64,000 nucleotides of DNA from Shinella sp. CPCC 101442 (lineage in GTDB: Bacteria > Pseudomonadota > Alphaproteobacteria > Rhizobiales > Rhizobiaceae): NCBI RefSeq assembly GCF_024704725.1, contig NZ_JALIQS010000014.1, positions 1 to 64,000 of the forward strand. Reading direction: 5' to 3'. The translations under genes and the position numbers were made by a program. Of this stretch, positions 1 to 6,596 are shown one piece after another. Position 1 is the stretch's first letter. Every line of letters begins with the position of its first letter. The notes beneath the pieces were generated by a model. It was given only the letters and a program-made list of their open reading frames with translations, ran no database searches and was not told the DNA's origin.

Positions 1-118
1 CCGTATCAATGGCCATCGATCGGGCGATGATACGCTCATTCGGCAGGAAGTCGAATCCAGCACCGCCGCTGTCTGCGACGAGAAAGGGTTCACGTCCCGT
101 TATTGTCGATGCCTCCAC
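1..118 (-). CDS. Partial hypothetical gene running off the left edge
   Basis: On the minus strand an open frame of about 39 codons runs to the window edge without a stop. Its residues look like real protein (it contains REPFLVADSGGAGFDFLPNE) and read better than the overlapping plus-strand frame. The start is uncertain: a GTG at 118 is the best in-frame candidate, with a weak purine-rich AAGGCAG about 14 bases upstream. It follows the small membrane-protein gene 162-314 on the same strand. No function can be assigned. Confidence 0.4.
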   Translation of the reverse strand, partial: MEASTITGREPFLVADSGGAGFDFLPNERIIARSMAIDT

Positions 119-161
119 GGTCGCGGTGGATTCTGCCTTGCCTGCCTCCCTAGATTGTCGG

Positions 162-314
162 TCACGGCTCGCCGGTGGCGGCTGCGGCATCAACGTTGAC
201 TTCCGTCGGCGCACCGCTCTTGCTGCTGAGGAAAGGCATAACCAAGATCGACCCGAAGATAACGATAAACATCGACAAAAGGCATATACCGATAAGATTG
301 ATGCGGTGGGGCAT
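162..314 (-). CDS. Small single-pass membrane protein, hypothetical
   Basis: A 50-aa protein that begins MPHRINLIGI and has one hydrophobic segment (about residues 6-26) followed by a short polar, alanine-rich tail. The ATG at 314 is chosen over an upstream in-frame start because GAGGAG sits 3-4 bases before it and the upstream part overlaps the hairpin at 322-351. It probably sits in the cytoplasmic membrane. It belongs to a series of short minus-strand genes at 1-2.5 kb. An EcfG-like promoter at 381-405 lies upstream, with the hairpin between promoter and start. Function unknown. Confidence 0.55.
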   Translation of the reverse strand: MPHRINLIGICLLSMFIVIFGSILVMPFLSSKSGAPTEVNVDAAAATGEP

Positions 315-321
315 TTGCTCC

Positions 322-351
322 TCAAAAGAAAGGCCCCGCGCGAGGCGGGGC
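322..351 (-). terminator. Rho-independent terminator-like hairpin
   Basis: GCCCCGC and GCGGGGC arms (333-351, core GCCCCGCCTCGCGCGGGGC) are followed on the minus strand by CTTTCTTTT. The same 19-base core recurs at 4043-4061. It lies between the stop of 415-684 and the ribosome-binding site of 162-314, so it could end the former or attenuate the latter. Confidence 0.7.
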
Positions 352-380
352 AAAGGCTGAACCAAAAAATGGCGATCTGA

Positions 381-405
381 AATGCTTGCGCAAGGGAATG
401 GTTCC
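381..405 (-). promoter_or_regulatory. EcfG/RpoE2-type promoter candidate (GGAAC-N16-CATT)
   Basis: On the minus strand GGAAC (405-401) is followed after exactly 16 bases by CATT (384-381). This fits the rhizobial general-stress sigma factor consensus GGAAC-N18/19-TT, although the -10 is CATT rather than the preferred CGTT. It points at gene 162-314, with a hairpin in the leader. Confidence 0.4.
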
Positions 406-414
406 GTAGTCGTC

Positions 415-684
415 TCAAAAGGGAGCGAGCGGGATTTTTACAGGCGCCCGCGATTCTGGCGGATCATCTGCGGGATCTGGGTCTTCAACGTATGCTAGAG
501 CTTGATGCTCAGCGACATTCTTCAGAGCCGAGAAGGCCACTTTTGGCGGCCAGCCGGCTTGGATTATCGAGTCAAACAGGTCCCGCACTGGCGCATCAAT
601 TGCAAGCTCGCATTCGATTTGCGTGTCGGTATCGCTAAGGGGTTCACGGGGTGAGGGGATCGATGCGTACACGGCAGGCTCCAT
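415..684 (-). CDS. Hypothetical 89-aa protein
   Basis: An acidic, soluble-looking 89-aa protein with a central run VRDLFDSIIQAGWPPKVAFSALKNVAEHQALAY that is likely helical, and a proline- and aspartate-rich tail. No signal peptide or membrane segment is visible and no known family is recognised. The ATG at 684 is preceded by CGAGGGAGCG at a good distance. A GGAAC-N16-CATT promoter candidate (704-728) lies 20 bases upstream, just after the terminator of the preceding minus-strand gene. It therefore looks like its own transcription unit, possibly stress-induced. Confidence 0.6.
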   Translation of the reverse strand: MEPAVYASIPSPREPLSDTDTQIECELAIDAPVRDLFDSIIQAGWPPKVAFSALKNVAEHQALAYVEDPDPADDPPESRAPVKIPLAPF

Positions 685-703
685 ATCTTTCGCTCCCTCG
701 AAA

Positions 704-728
704 AATGCGAAAGTGGATCACTGGTTCC
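704..728 (-). promoter_or_regulatory. EcfG/RpoE2-type promoter candidate (GGAAC-N16-CATT)
   Basis: Minus-strand GGAAC (728-724), 16-base spacer, CATT (707-704). It is placed between the upstream terminator (733-760) and the start codon at 684, leaving a leader of about 15 bases. The position is exactly where a promoter for 415-684 is needed. Confidence 0.5.
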
Positions 729-732
729 CTTT

Positions 733-760
733 AACAGAAAAGCCCCGCACAGGGCGGGGC
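733..760 (-). terminator. Rho-independent terminator of 793-993
   Basis: GCCCCGC (742-748) pairs with GCGGGGC (754-760). On the minus strand the stem is followed by TTTTCTGTT. It lies 33 bases beyond the stop of 793-993. Confidence 0.75.
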
Positions 761-792
761 ATAGTGCATCGGCAGAAGCGAACATCGAGCGT

Positions 793-993
793 TTAGTCCC
801 GCGACGCGAGTGCCTTTGAAAGCCGCAGAGCCCGGAGAGCTACTGTTTTCTTTTGCCGAGCGCGTCGCTCAGTGTCAGCCATCTCCTGCACGGCCCTTTT
901 CGTCTCGTCCGCGTCGCCCCAAGTTCTGCCGGGGCAATTAAGCATCAGCGGATCCCGAGCGCCGTTGATGCGTTGTGAGGCTTGATCGGACAT
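793..993 (-). CDS. Small basic hypothetical protein
   Basis: A 66-aa protein rich in Arg and Lys, with a probable long helix in the second half (DETKRAVQEMADTERRARQKKTVALRALRLSKALA). No membrane segment is seen. The start ATG at 993 follows AGAAGCACCTG, a usable ribosome-binding site. A clear terminator follows the stop. Nucleic-acid binding or a coiled-coil role would fit the composition, but there is no motif to prove it. Confidence 0.55.
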   Translation of the reverse strand: MSDQASQRINGARDPLMLNCPGRTWGDADETKRAVQEMADTERRARQKKTVALRALRLSKALASRD

Positions 994-1076
994 CAGGTGC
1001 TTCTCTTTTTCAACTGATTGGGAAGTGAGCCTCTATCGGCGAATAGCTGCACCAGGCCCAGTTTGTTTCGAGCCGA

Positions 1077-1304
1077 TTACTTCTCACTATGGCCCTCATA
1101 CAGGGCTGTTGGACAAAAGGCGACAAAATCGCCGACCGCGGCGTTAGGTGGGGCAACGAAACCCAGCCGAATGCCTTGGGCGAGAAGCCAGTTTTCAGCA
1201 TTTTCCTTCAGAGCGAAGGAGAAGCTCGTTTCTTCACCATTCTCAAGAATCACAACAACCCAATCGTTACCGACTAAGACGAGATCAGCGGAAACCCTAT
1301 TCAT
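1077..1304 (-). CDS. Hypothetical 75-aa protein
   Basis: The protein reads MNRVSADLVLVGNDWVVVIL and continues with an amphipathic domain ending GFVAPPNAAVGDFVAFCPTALYEGHSEK. The ATG at 1304 is selected because AGAGGCGAGG abuts it; an in-frame start 14 codons upstream has no such site. It looks like a compact beta-rich domain. It is in the same direction as 793-993 with an 83-base gap. No family is recognised. Confidence 0.5.
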   Translation of the reverse strand: MNRVSADLVLVGNDWVVVILENGEETSFSFALKENAENWLLAQGIRLGFVAPPNAAVGDFVAFCPTALYEGHSEK

Positions 1305-1453
1305 CCTCGCCTCTGATTTTGCTTGCCGGAGAAAAGATGCGAGCATCCGCCAGCGGCTCTTTTCGGCACTGCCGCCGCCGGTCGCATCTGAATGGTTGAT
1401 GCGGTGACACGACTGACCAGAAGACCGGAACGGGAGGCTGGCCGCTCGGGGGA

Positions 1454-1648
1454 ATGTCCAGCCTCCCTAATCCAGGTGGTCTTGAGACACCGGGATATTC
1501 CAAAAGACTTCCGATGCTGGCCCTTGATAAACGTCTCATAGCTGAAGAAGGCTTTGCATTAGCATCGGGTGATGCATATCTATTGACAGAAACTCTGAAG
1601 GCACTGGAATGTTCCCAACAAAGATGGGGGTCGGCCTGGGACTTCTAA
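1454..1648 (+). CDS. Weak small ORF, hypothetical
   Basis: A 64-codon open frame in an otherwise unexplained gap. The C-terminal half (ALDKRLIAEEGFALASGDAY) has protein-like composition, but the start has no well-spaced ribosome-binding site (GGGGGA directly touches the ATG). It is on the opposite strand from its neighbours. It may be a gene remnant. Confidence 0.25.
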   Translation: MSSLPNPGGLETPGYSKRLPMLALDKRLIAEEGFALASGDAYLLTETLKALECSQQRWGSAWDF

Positions 1649-1695
1649 ACGAAGGGACGCACAGCGACTTGCGACGCCCGTAACCGCGCGCGAGC

Positions 1696-1938
1696 TCACG
1701 CAGTGCCGACCTCGTCTTGCATCTCCATCAGTTCTGCAAGGTCGAAGAGCAACCTCTGAACGTCCGGCCCGATACGAGAGTTGTTGGCCTCGATGGTCAT
1801 CCGGATATTTGCGGCGTAGTGGGTCGGATCTAGTACGCCAGCCTCCTTGAGGGTTTTGACCAGAACAACCAACGCGTTTGTGTGGGCGGCATGAATGGCC
1901 GCAATGGCCTCGACAATCTCATCGGATTTCTTGTTCAT
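1696..1938 (-). CDS. Hypothetical 80-aa helical protein
   Basis: The protein begins MNKKSDEIVEAIAAIHAAHT and appears all-helical with mixed charge and heptad-like hydrophobics, suggesting a small soluble bundle or dimer. Its ATG (1938) directly follows the TGA of the upstream frame 1939-2124, so the two would be translationally coupled if both are real. No family is recognised. Confidence 0.5.
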   Translation of the reverse strand: MNKKSDEIVEAIAAIHAAHTNALVVLVKTLKEAGVLDPTHYAANIRMTIEANNSRIGPDVQRLLFDLAELMEMQDEVGTA

Positions 1939-2124
1939 TCAGCGGCCTCCAAGTTCTGCATTGCCAGATACACTCCATCTCCGAACGCTCGCCGACGTAA
2001 AACAGGATCGTCGGCGGTCAAAGAGAGGCTGCCGGATAAATACCCCTGCCTCTTTCGCTGCCTCCGCTGCGCTGGTCATCGCTCGGTATTGCCCGAGCTT
2101 CATCGTTTCAAACGTTATTCCCAT
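1939..2124 (-). CDS. Possible 61-aa hypothetical protein upstream of 1696-1938
   Basis: The open frame starts at ATG 2124 behind AACGAGGAAG and ends in a TGA immediately before the next start. The first 30 residues (MGITFETMKLGQYRAMTSAA and on) look protein-like, but the arginine- and serine-rich end is less convincing. A terminator hairpin (2152-2181) lies just upstream. Coupling with 1696-1938 supports it; composition argues for caution. Confidence 0.35.
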   Translation of the reverse strand: MGITFETMKLGQYRAMTSAAEAAKEAGVFIRQPLFDRRRSCFTSASVRRWSVSGNAELGGR

Positions 2125-2151
2125 CTTCCTCGTTGCATTCGTCCTGCTACG

Positions 2152-2181
2152 CAAAAAAATCCCCGCTGAGGAAGTCGGGGC
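2152..2181 (-). terminator. Rho-independent terminator of 2256-2486
   Basis: CCCCG/CGGGG stem (2161-2180, with further weaker inner pairing), followed on the minus strand by ATTTTTTTGC. It lies about 75 bases beyond the stop of the two-helix membrane protein. Confidence 0.7.
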
Positions 2182-2255
2182 AAAGGGGCTCGATCAGCGC
2201 AGAGCGATAATCGGAATGTGTCCAGGTTTGTTCCTGCCCAAAAATCCCCCCGAAT

Positions 2256-2486
2256 CTATTGGAGGGTCGGCTTGTCGCCGGGATGTTCACGCAGACGAAG
2301 TGTTGGCGCCAGAAAGCGACCAACAACGGGGCTTACTAAGAAGGTGAAGGTCGTCCAGACTGGAAGCAGGTACTTCGCCTGATCGTTGAGTGCGGGCACT
2401 GTCAATATGACGATAGTGCCAACCCCGAAGATGACGGCATTGACCATCATCGAGACGACGATAGTGATGTGAGTGATCGTTCTCAT
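2256..2486 (-). CDS. Small two-helix membrane protein, hypothetical
   Basis: A 76-aa protein with two predicted membrane segments (about residues 6-28 and 38-56) joined by a short loop (PALNDQAKY), with a charged tail REHPGDKPTLQ. The ATG at 2486 is chosen because AAGGAG lies 6 bases upstream; a longer in-frame start lacks this. A GGAAC-N16-CATT promoter candidate lies 22 bases upstream and a terminator follows, so it is a monocistronic unit. Possibly a stress-induced inner-membrane protein; function unknown. Confidence 0.65.
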   Translation of the reverse strand: MRTITHITIVVSMMVNAVIFGVGTIVILTVPALNDQAKYLLPVWTTFTFLVSPVVGRFLAPTLRLREHPGDKPTLQ

Positions 2487-2507
2487 GTGCATCTCCTTTC
2501 GATTGGA

Positions 2508-2532
2508 AATGCATCCCCAGCAAGGCGGTTCC
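2508..2532 (-). promoter_or_regulatory. EcfG/RpoE2-type promoter candidate (GGAAC-N16-CATT)
   Basis: Minus-strand GGAAC (2532-2528), 16-base spacer, CATT (2511-2508), placed 22 bases before the ATG at 2486. The spacing to the gene is ideal for a short leader. Confidence 0.5.
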
Positions 2533-2840
2533 GCTACGCCTGACAACTGTCAATTTGTACCGAAAATTCGGCATAGCCGCTTGCTTTATGCAGCCGTCGA
2601 GCTTACCGCCCCAGATAAATCTCCAGCGGGAATGACGCCGCCACGCTATTCAAGACAGCCGCCACGAGCAGTTATCAGATCGTTGCCGCATGGTGGCGAG
2701 TATGGCAGACGCAATCACTAGGGTTGAGCCAACGTAGATCATATCGCGTTGACTATGGGCGTCATCAACTGGCCGCTGCCAGCCGACGCGCATGCCGCGG
2801 AGCATGCCGCGGCGTTCTTGATCGGCGTGTCGGCCATGTG
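2533..2840. other. Intergenic stretch, nothing recognised
   Basis: About 300 bases between the promoter of 2256-2486 and the stop of 2841-3326. Short open frames occur on both strands, but none has a ribosome-binding site. An imperfect direct repeat (CATGCCGCGG, twice near 2790-2812) is the only structure seen. Confidence 0.5.
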
Positions 2841-3326
2841 TTAGGTGAAGTGGTCGCTACCTCTCAGAGGAATGAAAAAAAGGTGAAGGCGGGCTTGGCC
2901 ACATCGCCGCCATCGACGCTTAGGCTGAGCAAGCGAAACGAATTCTGGAGAAAAGGACTGCGTTCGCCCATGCGACTGCTTGTAGAGGCCATCCATGTAA
3001 ATCTGTACCGGAATAGATAGCGGCGCAGCCAATATCTGATCCTTACATTTGTTTAGGTCGCTAAAACATTCTTGAAGCGCTTCTGGCGTCTTTTGAATTT
3101 CTTCTGCAAGTTGCGCAATGTGTGGCTTCACCTCTTCGGCCAATCTTCCAGCGTCTCCTCCGATTTTAGGCAGGCACTTGCAATCCTTTGCCTCCCCCAG
3201 TGGGCCAAGATCGACTCTCCAACACTGCTCGTATTCATTGCTTCCGCACCCCAAGGCAGCGCACGGCGCGACGATAAGGATGCCTATTGTAATGCACTCA
3301 TCTTCACCGCATCCCCTCTTTTTCAT
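2841..3326 (-). CDS. Cysteine-rich hypothetical protein, possibly frameshifted at its end
   Basis: The first 110 residues look genuine: an N-terminal MKKRGCGEDECITIGILIVA hydrophobic stretch, paired cysteines (CGSNEYEQCW, DCKCLP, ECFSDLNKC), and helices around LAEEVKPHIAQLAEEIQK. This suggests a secreted, disulfide-bonded protein. The last 30 residues (KRRWRRCGQARLHLFF and on) are arginine-rich and unlike the rest, so a frameshift or truncation is likely near 2920. The ribosome-binding site before ATG 3326 is weak. Confidence 0.5.
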   Translation of the reverse strand: MKKRGCGEDECITIGILIVAPCAALGCGSNEYEQCWRVDLGPLGEAKDCKCLPKIGGDAGRLAEEVKPHIAQLAEEIQKTPEALQECFSDLNKCKDQILAAPLSIPVQIYMDGLYKQSHGRTQSFSPEFVSLAQPKRRWRRCGQARLHLFFIPLRGSDHFT

Positions 3327-3754
3327 CTTGTGATTTAGTTAAGCATTGCCTCAATCAATCGTCAATTGGGGATCCAGGTGTAGCTGTTGAGCGAGCTTTC
3401 TCAGGCACCCCCACCGCGCCTGAAGTCGATAGGGTGCCGTTGCTGAGAGCCTAATTTGGGTACGTCGCGCTCGGGGCTCGAGATAGTACGCGGGCCCTTG
3501 TGAGAGGTCCGCAGGAGCTTGGCGCTTGGGATGCGGACCCCTCTCAGGTCGCATGCACAGCAACCGAGAACAACATAAGACCGTCAATCTGAACTGCGTG
3601 TGAATAGACCTCAGGGCGAACTTGCAAGCCTATTCCGCAGCCTACGTCAGAGAAAAGGCTCCGATTGGAACCAGATCCTTGAGAGAGCAACAGTTGGTTG
3701 TTCCTGGCCCAGGCGCAGACACGGGTATAGCCCTCGCTTCGCGCGGTGACTCGA

Positions 3755-3870
3755 TTCGTTGGCCCGTGATGGTCGTGCGATAAGCCGTCTCGCTCCCAAA
3801 GCCTGCTTGCGACCGCCACGTTTGCGACCTGCAAGCTTCTCTTCCCGAAGAGGAGACGCAGTTTCTTCAG
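3755..3870 (-). mobile_element. IS3-family transposase (OrfB) fragment
   Basis: The minus-strand frame reads REEKLAGRKRGGRKQALG followed by ARRLIARPSRANE. This is the typical conserved start of the IS3-family OrfB integrase region (REEKL-RRRGGRKRALG-ANxRW). The similarity breaks off immediately after ANE, no DDE core follows, and no inverted repeats are recognised. It is a short relic. Confidence 0.6.
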
Positions 3871-4033
3871 CTTCATGACAATGCTTTGCCGATCCAAATC
3901 GCACGAGTGAGGCATTGCTAATGCGGCGGCGCTCGGATGCGGCCATGCTTCAAGGCCTCCCAAACTGATGCATCGCTCGTACGAAGCCTGCGGTTCGGTC
4001 CTTCCCAAGTTCGCTGATCCGCAATGCGCGAGA
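3871..4033. other. Unassigned flank of the IS3 relic (gap 3327-4033)
   Basis: Apart from the transposase relic, the roughly 700-base gap between the cysteine-rich gene and the RTX terminator holds only open frames without ribosome-binding sites (for example minus-strand frames covering 3544-4038). These are most likely decayed insertion-element DNA. Confidence 0.4.
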
Positions 4034-4062
4034 AACAAAAGAGCCCCGCGCGAGGCGGGGCT
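4034..4062 (-). terminator. Rho-independent terminator of the 332-aa RTX gene
   Basis: AGCCCCGC (4042-4049) pairs with GCGGGGCT (4055-4062) and is followed on the minus strand by CTTTTGTTTCT. The core is identical to that at 333-351. It lies about 90 bases beyond the RTX stop codon. Confidence 0.75.
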
Positions 4063-4148
4063 ATAGGCTTTAGACCAGTACCGCCTTCAAACCGGCTAGC
4101 GCTGGATTTGTTCCTCGCGGCGCATTAGCGATCGGCGCGAGCCGCACT

Positions 4149-5147
4149 CTACAGGATGAAGTCGCCCTTCACCAAGTCGATTGTCTTGTCGAGGCGGAGC
4201 GCGAAGTCGGCCTTGCCGTCGCCGTCCACGTCGCCATAGACGAAGGTGTCGCCGCTCTTGTGGAAATAACGAAGTTCGCCGGCCTTGTCGGAAAACGTCT
4301 TCTCGCCGATGAAGGTGAAGGCATCGTTCTTGCTCGTGGCATCGCGGGCGTCGATGCCGGACAGGCCGATCCTGTCGCCCTGCGATCGGCTGAAATCGGT
4401 TATGACGTCACGGCCCGAAGCGCTAACAGTCGATTCACCGATCGATTTGAAAATGAACTGATCTGCGCCTTTGCCGCCGGTAAGGCGGTCGGCGCCAACG
4501 TATCCGCGCAGCACGTCGTTACCGGAACCACCCTTCAGCATGTCATTGCCTTTGCCGCCGTCTAGCATGTCATTGCCTGCGCCGCCCCAGATCGAATTCG
4601 CGCCGGCATCGCCTGTGAGAAGGTCGTTTCCGCGGCCGAGGATAATCGCCTCAATCGAATAGAAGTATTGCAGGTCGCCATCCGAGGCTTTGACCGTGCC
4701 TATTTTTTCGCCGTTCATTTTGATCGTGAGATTGCCAGCGTATGCGAAGTAATCGAGCGTATCCCAGCCGTCATCGCCGTACATGATATCTTCGCCGGGC
4801 GAATAGATGAAGCGGTCGTCGCCGCCCCGCCCGAAGAATGTGTTTGCGCCCGAATCACCAGTGGCCACATCGCTGCCGTTGCCGAGAATGACCGCCTCGA
4901 TGGAGTAAAGATATTTCGTATCACCGAGAGAGCCGATAGCGTCGCCACGCCCCTCGCTGGCGAGCTTTACCGTCACGTCGCCTATGTAGTGATAGTAGGA
5001 CATTGTGTCCCAGCCATCACCTCCGTAGACCAGGTCGTTCCCCTTGCTCCAGACGAACTTGTCATCACCACCCAGCCCTTTGTAGATGTCGATGACGTCG
5101 GTGCCATAGAGGAGGTCGTTTGACGCAGTACCGATAATTTTTGCCAT
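4149..5147 (-). CDS. RTX-type calcium-binding secreted protein, 332 aa
   Basis: There is no N-terminal signal peptide. The protein begins MAKIIGTASNDLLYGTDVID and contains glycine/aspartate nonapeptide repeats of the GGxGxDxLx type (about residues 180-225) that fold as a calcium-binding parallel beta-roll. Residues about 25-100 and 105-180 are a tandem duplication (both contain GDDGWDT or GGDGWDT and YSIEA-ILG). The last 105 residues form a serralysin C-terminal-like domain (GADQFIFKSIGEST to GDFIL) that ends in a short hydrophobic tail, as in type I secreted proteins. No exporter genes are nearby. Start ATG at 5147; a terminator follows. It may be an extracellular matrix or adhesion protein. 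Confidence 0.85.
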   Translation of the reverse strand: MAKIIGTASNDLLYGTDVIDIYKGLGGDDKFVWSKGNDLVYGGDGWDTMSYYHYIGDVTVKLASEGRGDAIGSLGDTKYLYSIEAVILGNGSDVATGDSGANTFFGRGGDDRFIYSPGEDIMYGDDGWDTLDYFAYAGNLTIKMNGEKIGTVKASDGDLQYFYSIEAIILGRGNDLLTGDAGANSIWGGAGNDMLDGGKGNDMLKGGSGNDVLRGYVGADRLTGGKGADQFIFKSIGESTVSASGRDVITDFSRSQGDRIGLSGIDARDATSKNDAFTFIGEKTFSDKAGELRYFHKSGDTFVYGDVDGDGKADFALRLDKTIDLVKGDFIL

Positions 5148-5599
5148 GGAGAGAAGAGCTTTCGTTCGAACACGAAAGACTGATTAGGCCCAAAGAGTAA
5201 ACGTGTGAACCAAACACGCTGGGTTAACAGGAGTTAGGATTAACGCGCTGCGAAGGCCGGCTTCATTGCGGAGCTTCAAATCGAGGAGGCAAGTGTTTCC
5301 CGGAAAGGCTAGGGCTTCCTATAAGAAGGCAGACGCGAACGGTGCGAGTATGTTCCCAGCCTGTGAATGGCAATTAGGGCAGGCAATCGTCAAGGATGCG
5401 CCACTAAAGGCGATCGAGAATCTCGACGATCTTGATTTCTCGGATGCCTCACCCCATCTATCGTTTACAGCCCGTCACAGATGATCTGCCTGCAGCGACG
5501 AAACTCGTCGCGCGTTCGCAGTCATTCGGGTTCGAAGGGCGCTCCCCGAAAGGGTTGAGCGCCCTTCGTCATTTCGGGAGGAAGGCGCCGGAGGGTGCG
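5148..5599. other. Intergenic stretch with weak ORF and a strong hairpin
   Basis: The region upstream of the RTX gene should contain its promoter (AGTAAACGTGTG and AT-rich bases near 5195-5245), but no confident -35/-10 pair is seen. A plus-strand frame at 5266-5484 has some protein-like sequence (KAIENLDDLDFSDASPHLSF) but only a TTG start without a good ribosome-binding site. It may be a remnant. Confidence 0.35.
5534..5567. terminator. Stem-loop with 11-bp perfect stem
   Basis: GAAGGGCGCTC (5534-5544) and GAGCGCCCTTC (5557-5567) form a perfect stem with a 12-base loop. No real U-tract follows on either strand, so it may be a terminator or a structured element. Confidence 0.45.
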
Positions 5600-5779
5600 T
5601 CACGCTGATCGCCGCGAACGCCAGGTTCCAGTCTCGCTCCTGAGCAGTCGCCCGCGGCGCATATCGACATCCATGCCGCCGGCCGTGCGATACGCCGGGA
5701 CGCAGAGGTGAGTGTCGTCGCCGTCCCGGTGCCAATCCCCGATCATCGCGATGCCGTCGCCGAACTCCACCAAGCGCAT
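5600..5779 (-). CDS. Short hypothetical protein, 59 aa
   Basis: A minus-strand frame starting at ATG 5779 (behind CTGAGGG) reads MRLVEFGDGIAMIGDWHRDG and then DDTHLCVPAYRTAGGMDVDM. This is convincing protein sequence in a region where the longer overlapping frames look random. The last 19 residues are arginine-rich, so the natural end may have been lost by a frameshift. Unknown function. Confidence 0.35.
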   Translation of the reverse strand: MRLVEFGDGIAMIGDWHRDGDDTHLCVPAYRTAGGMDVDMRRGRLLRSETGTWRSRRSA

Positions 5780-5852
5780 GCCCTCAGCCGCTTCGGCATC
5801 TTCGACGTGTACCTAGCAGCCGAGGGCGGCATGGCTATATGGGAAGCAATAG

Positions 5853-6050
5853 CGCATCAGCCGACCTGCTCCACGGAAAGAGAGCCGGCCGGGAGCGGCT
5901 TGCTCAGCGGCTTGGCCGAAACCGAGGGGTAAAGCCAGCCCATCCCGCATCGCGCTGGAGGATGACGATCTGGCGTTCATGATAGGGAGCGCGATCCCGC
6001 CGGTAACGCTGATCGCTCCGGGGCCGAGTTCGTACGAGGAGCGCGTTTGA
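5853..6050 (+). pseudogene. Open-frame remnant without a start codon
   Basis: A plus-strand frame beginning directly after a TAG reads ...SPSRIALEDDDLAFMIGSAI and PPVTLIAPGPSSYEERV before its stop. The sequence is protein-like, but the only ATG leaves about 23 codons. It ends 6 bases before the next start (6057). It is probably the C-terminus of a decayed gene; identity unknown. Confidence 0.3.
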
Positions 6051-6056
6051 GACACT

Positions 6057-6287
6057 GTGAAGCAATTTCAGCGAATGGCCGCCAGCTACTCTGAAACGCG
6101 CTACGCGTTGGATCTCCTGAACGAACTAGAGGCTGCCGCGGCCGCGCCAGATGTGGCTACGATACAGATATTGAAGGAATATATTCGACTTATTGACCCT
6201 CTAGGTCACGGAAGCGATGTCGCCTTACGCCTTCTGACTTACGTCCTGAACGGCCCTCCTCAAGAAGAACCTAGCAGGTTCGGATAG
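6057..6287 (+). CDS. Hypothetical 76-aa helical protein
   Basis: Starts at GTG 6057 and reads MKQFQRMAASYSETRYALDL followed by LNELEAAAAAPDVATIQILKEY, an all-helical soluble protein. The ribosome-binding site is poor (CGAGGAG lies about 16 bases upstream). The stop lies 15 bases before the convergent XRE gene. No family recognised. Confidence 0.45.
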   Translation: MKQFQRMAASYSETRYALDLLNELEAAAAAPDVATIQILKEYIRLIDPLGHGSDVALRLLTYVLNGPPQEEPSRFG

Positions 6288-6302
6288 CCCACGTTCTGTA
6301 CG

Positions 6303-6536
6303 CTACTCCTGTCGATCTCGCAGGCGGACACCAGGGCCATTGCCGTTCTGATCGATGAAGAGAATCCCGGCGCCTTCGAGGGCAGACTTGAGCTTTCCAT
6401 GGGTGACTGCGTTAAGCCCACCGCGCTCGTTCTCGTATCGAGTGATTGTCGCCGTCGTGACGCCGGCGATAGCGGATAAGTCTCGAACGCCAATTTTTAG
6501 CGCAGCGCGAGCCATCCTAAGTTGACTTGGATCCAT
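6303..6536 (-). CDS. XRE-family helix-turn-helix regulator, 77 aa
   Basis: Residues 3-60 form a Cro/C1-type HTH (QLRMARAALKIGVRDLSAIAGVTTATITRYENERGG). The recognition-helix pattern (GVTTATITRYE) is typical of small single-domain repressors, often of phage, plasmid or toxin-antitoxin origin. The ATG at 6536 is preferred, with AGGGTG 6 bases upstream; a GTG three codons earlier is possible. It is divergent from 6597-6989, and the 60-base gap holds a TTAC-ACA-GTAA inverted repeat. Repression of both genes is likely (inference). Confidence 0.8.
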   Translation of the reverse strand: MDPSQLRMARAALKIGVRDLSAIAGVTTATITRYENERGGLNAVTHGKLKSALEGAGILFIDQNGNGPGVRLRDRQE

Positions 6537-6562
6537 AAGTGACACCCTGTATCAAATAACTA

Positions 6563-6573
6563 TTACACAGTAA
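6563..6573. promoter_or_regulatory. Candidate operator between divergent genes
   Basis: TTAC (6563-6566), 3-base spacer ACA, GTAA (6570-6573) form a perfect inverted repeat in the AT-rich gap between the XRE gene and 6597-6989. Confidence 0.4.
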
Positions 6574-6596
6574 CAAGTCAACGAGGAGACCAAGCC

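Noticed and set aside
9-380. 123-codon plus-strand ORF at the left edge
   Set aside because: The opposite strand carries better protein sequence, hairpins and ribosome-binding sites.
1591-1615. GGAAC-N18-TT match on the minus strand
   Set aside because: No gene start within 280 bases downstream and the -10 is AGTT; one or two such matches are expected by chance.
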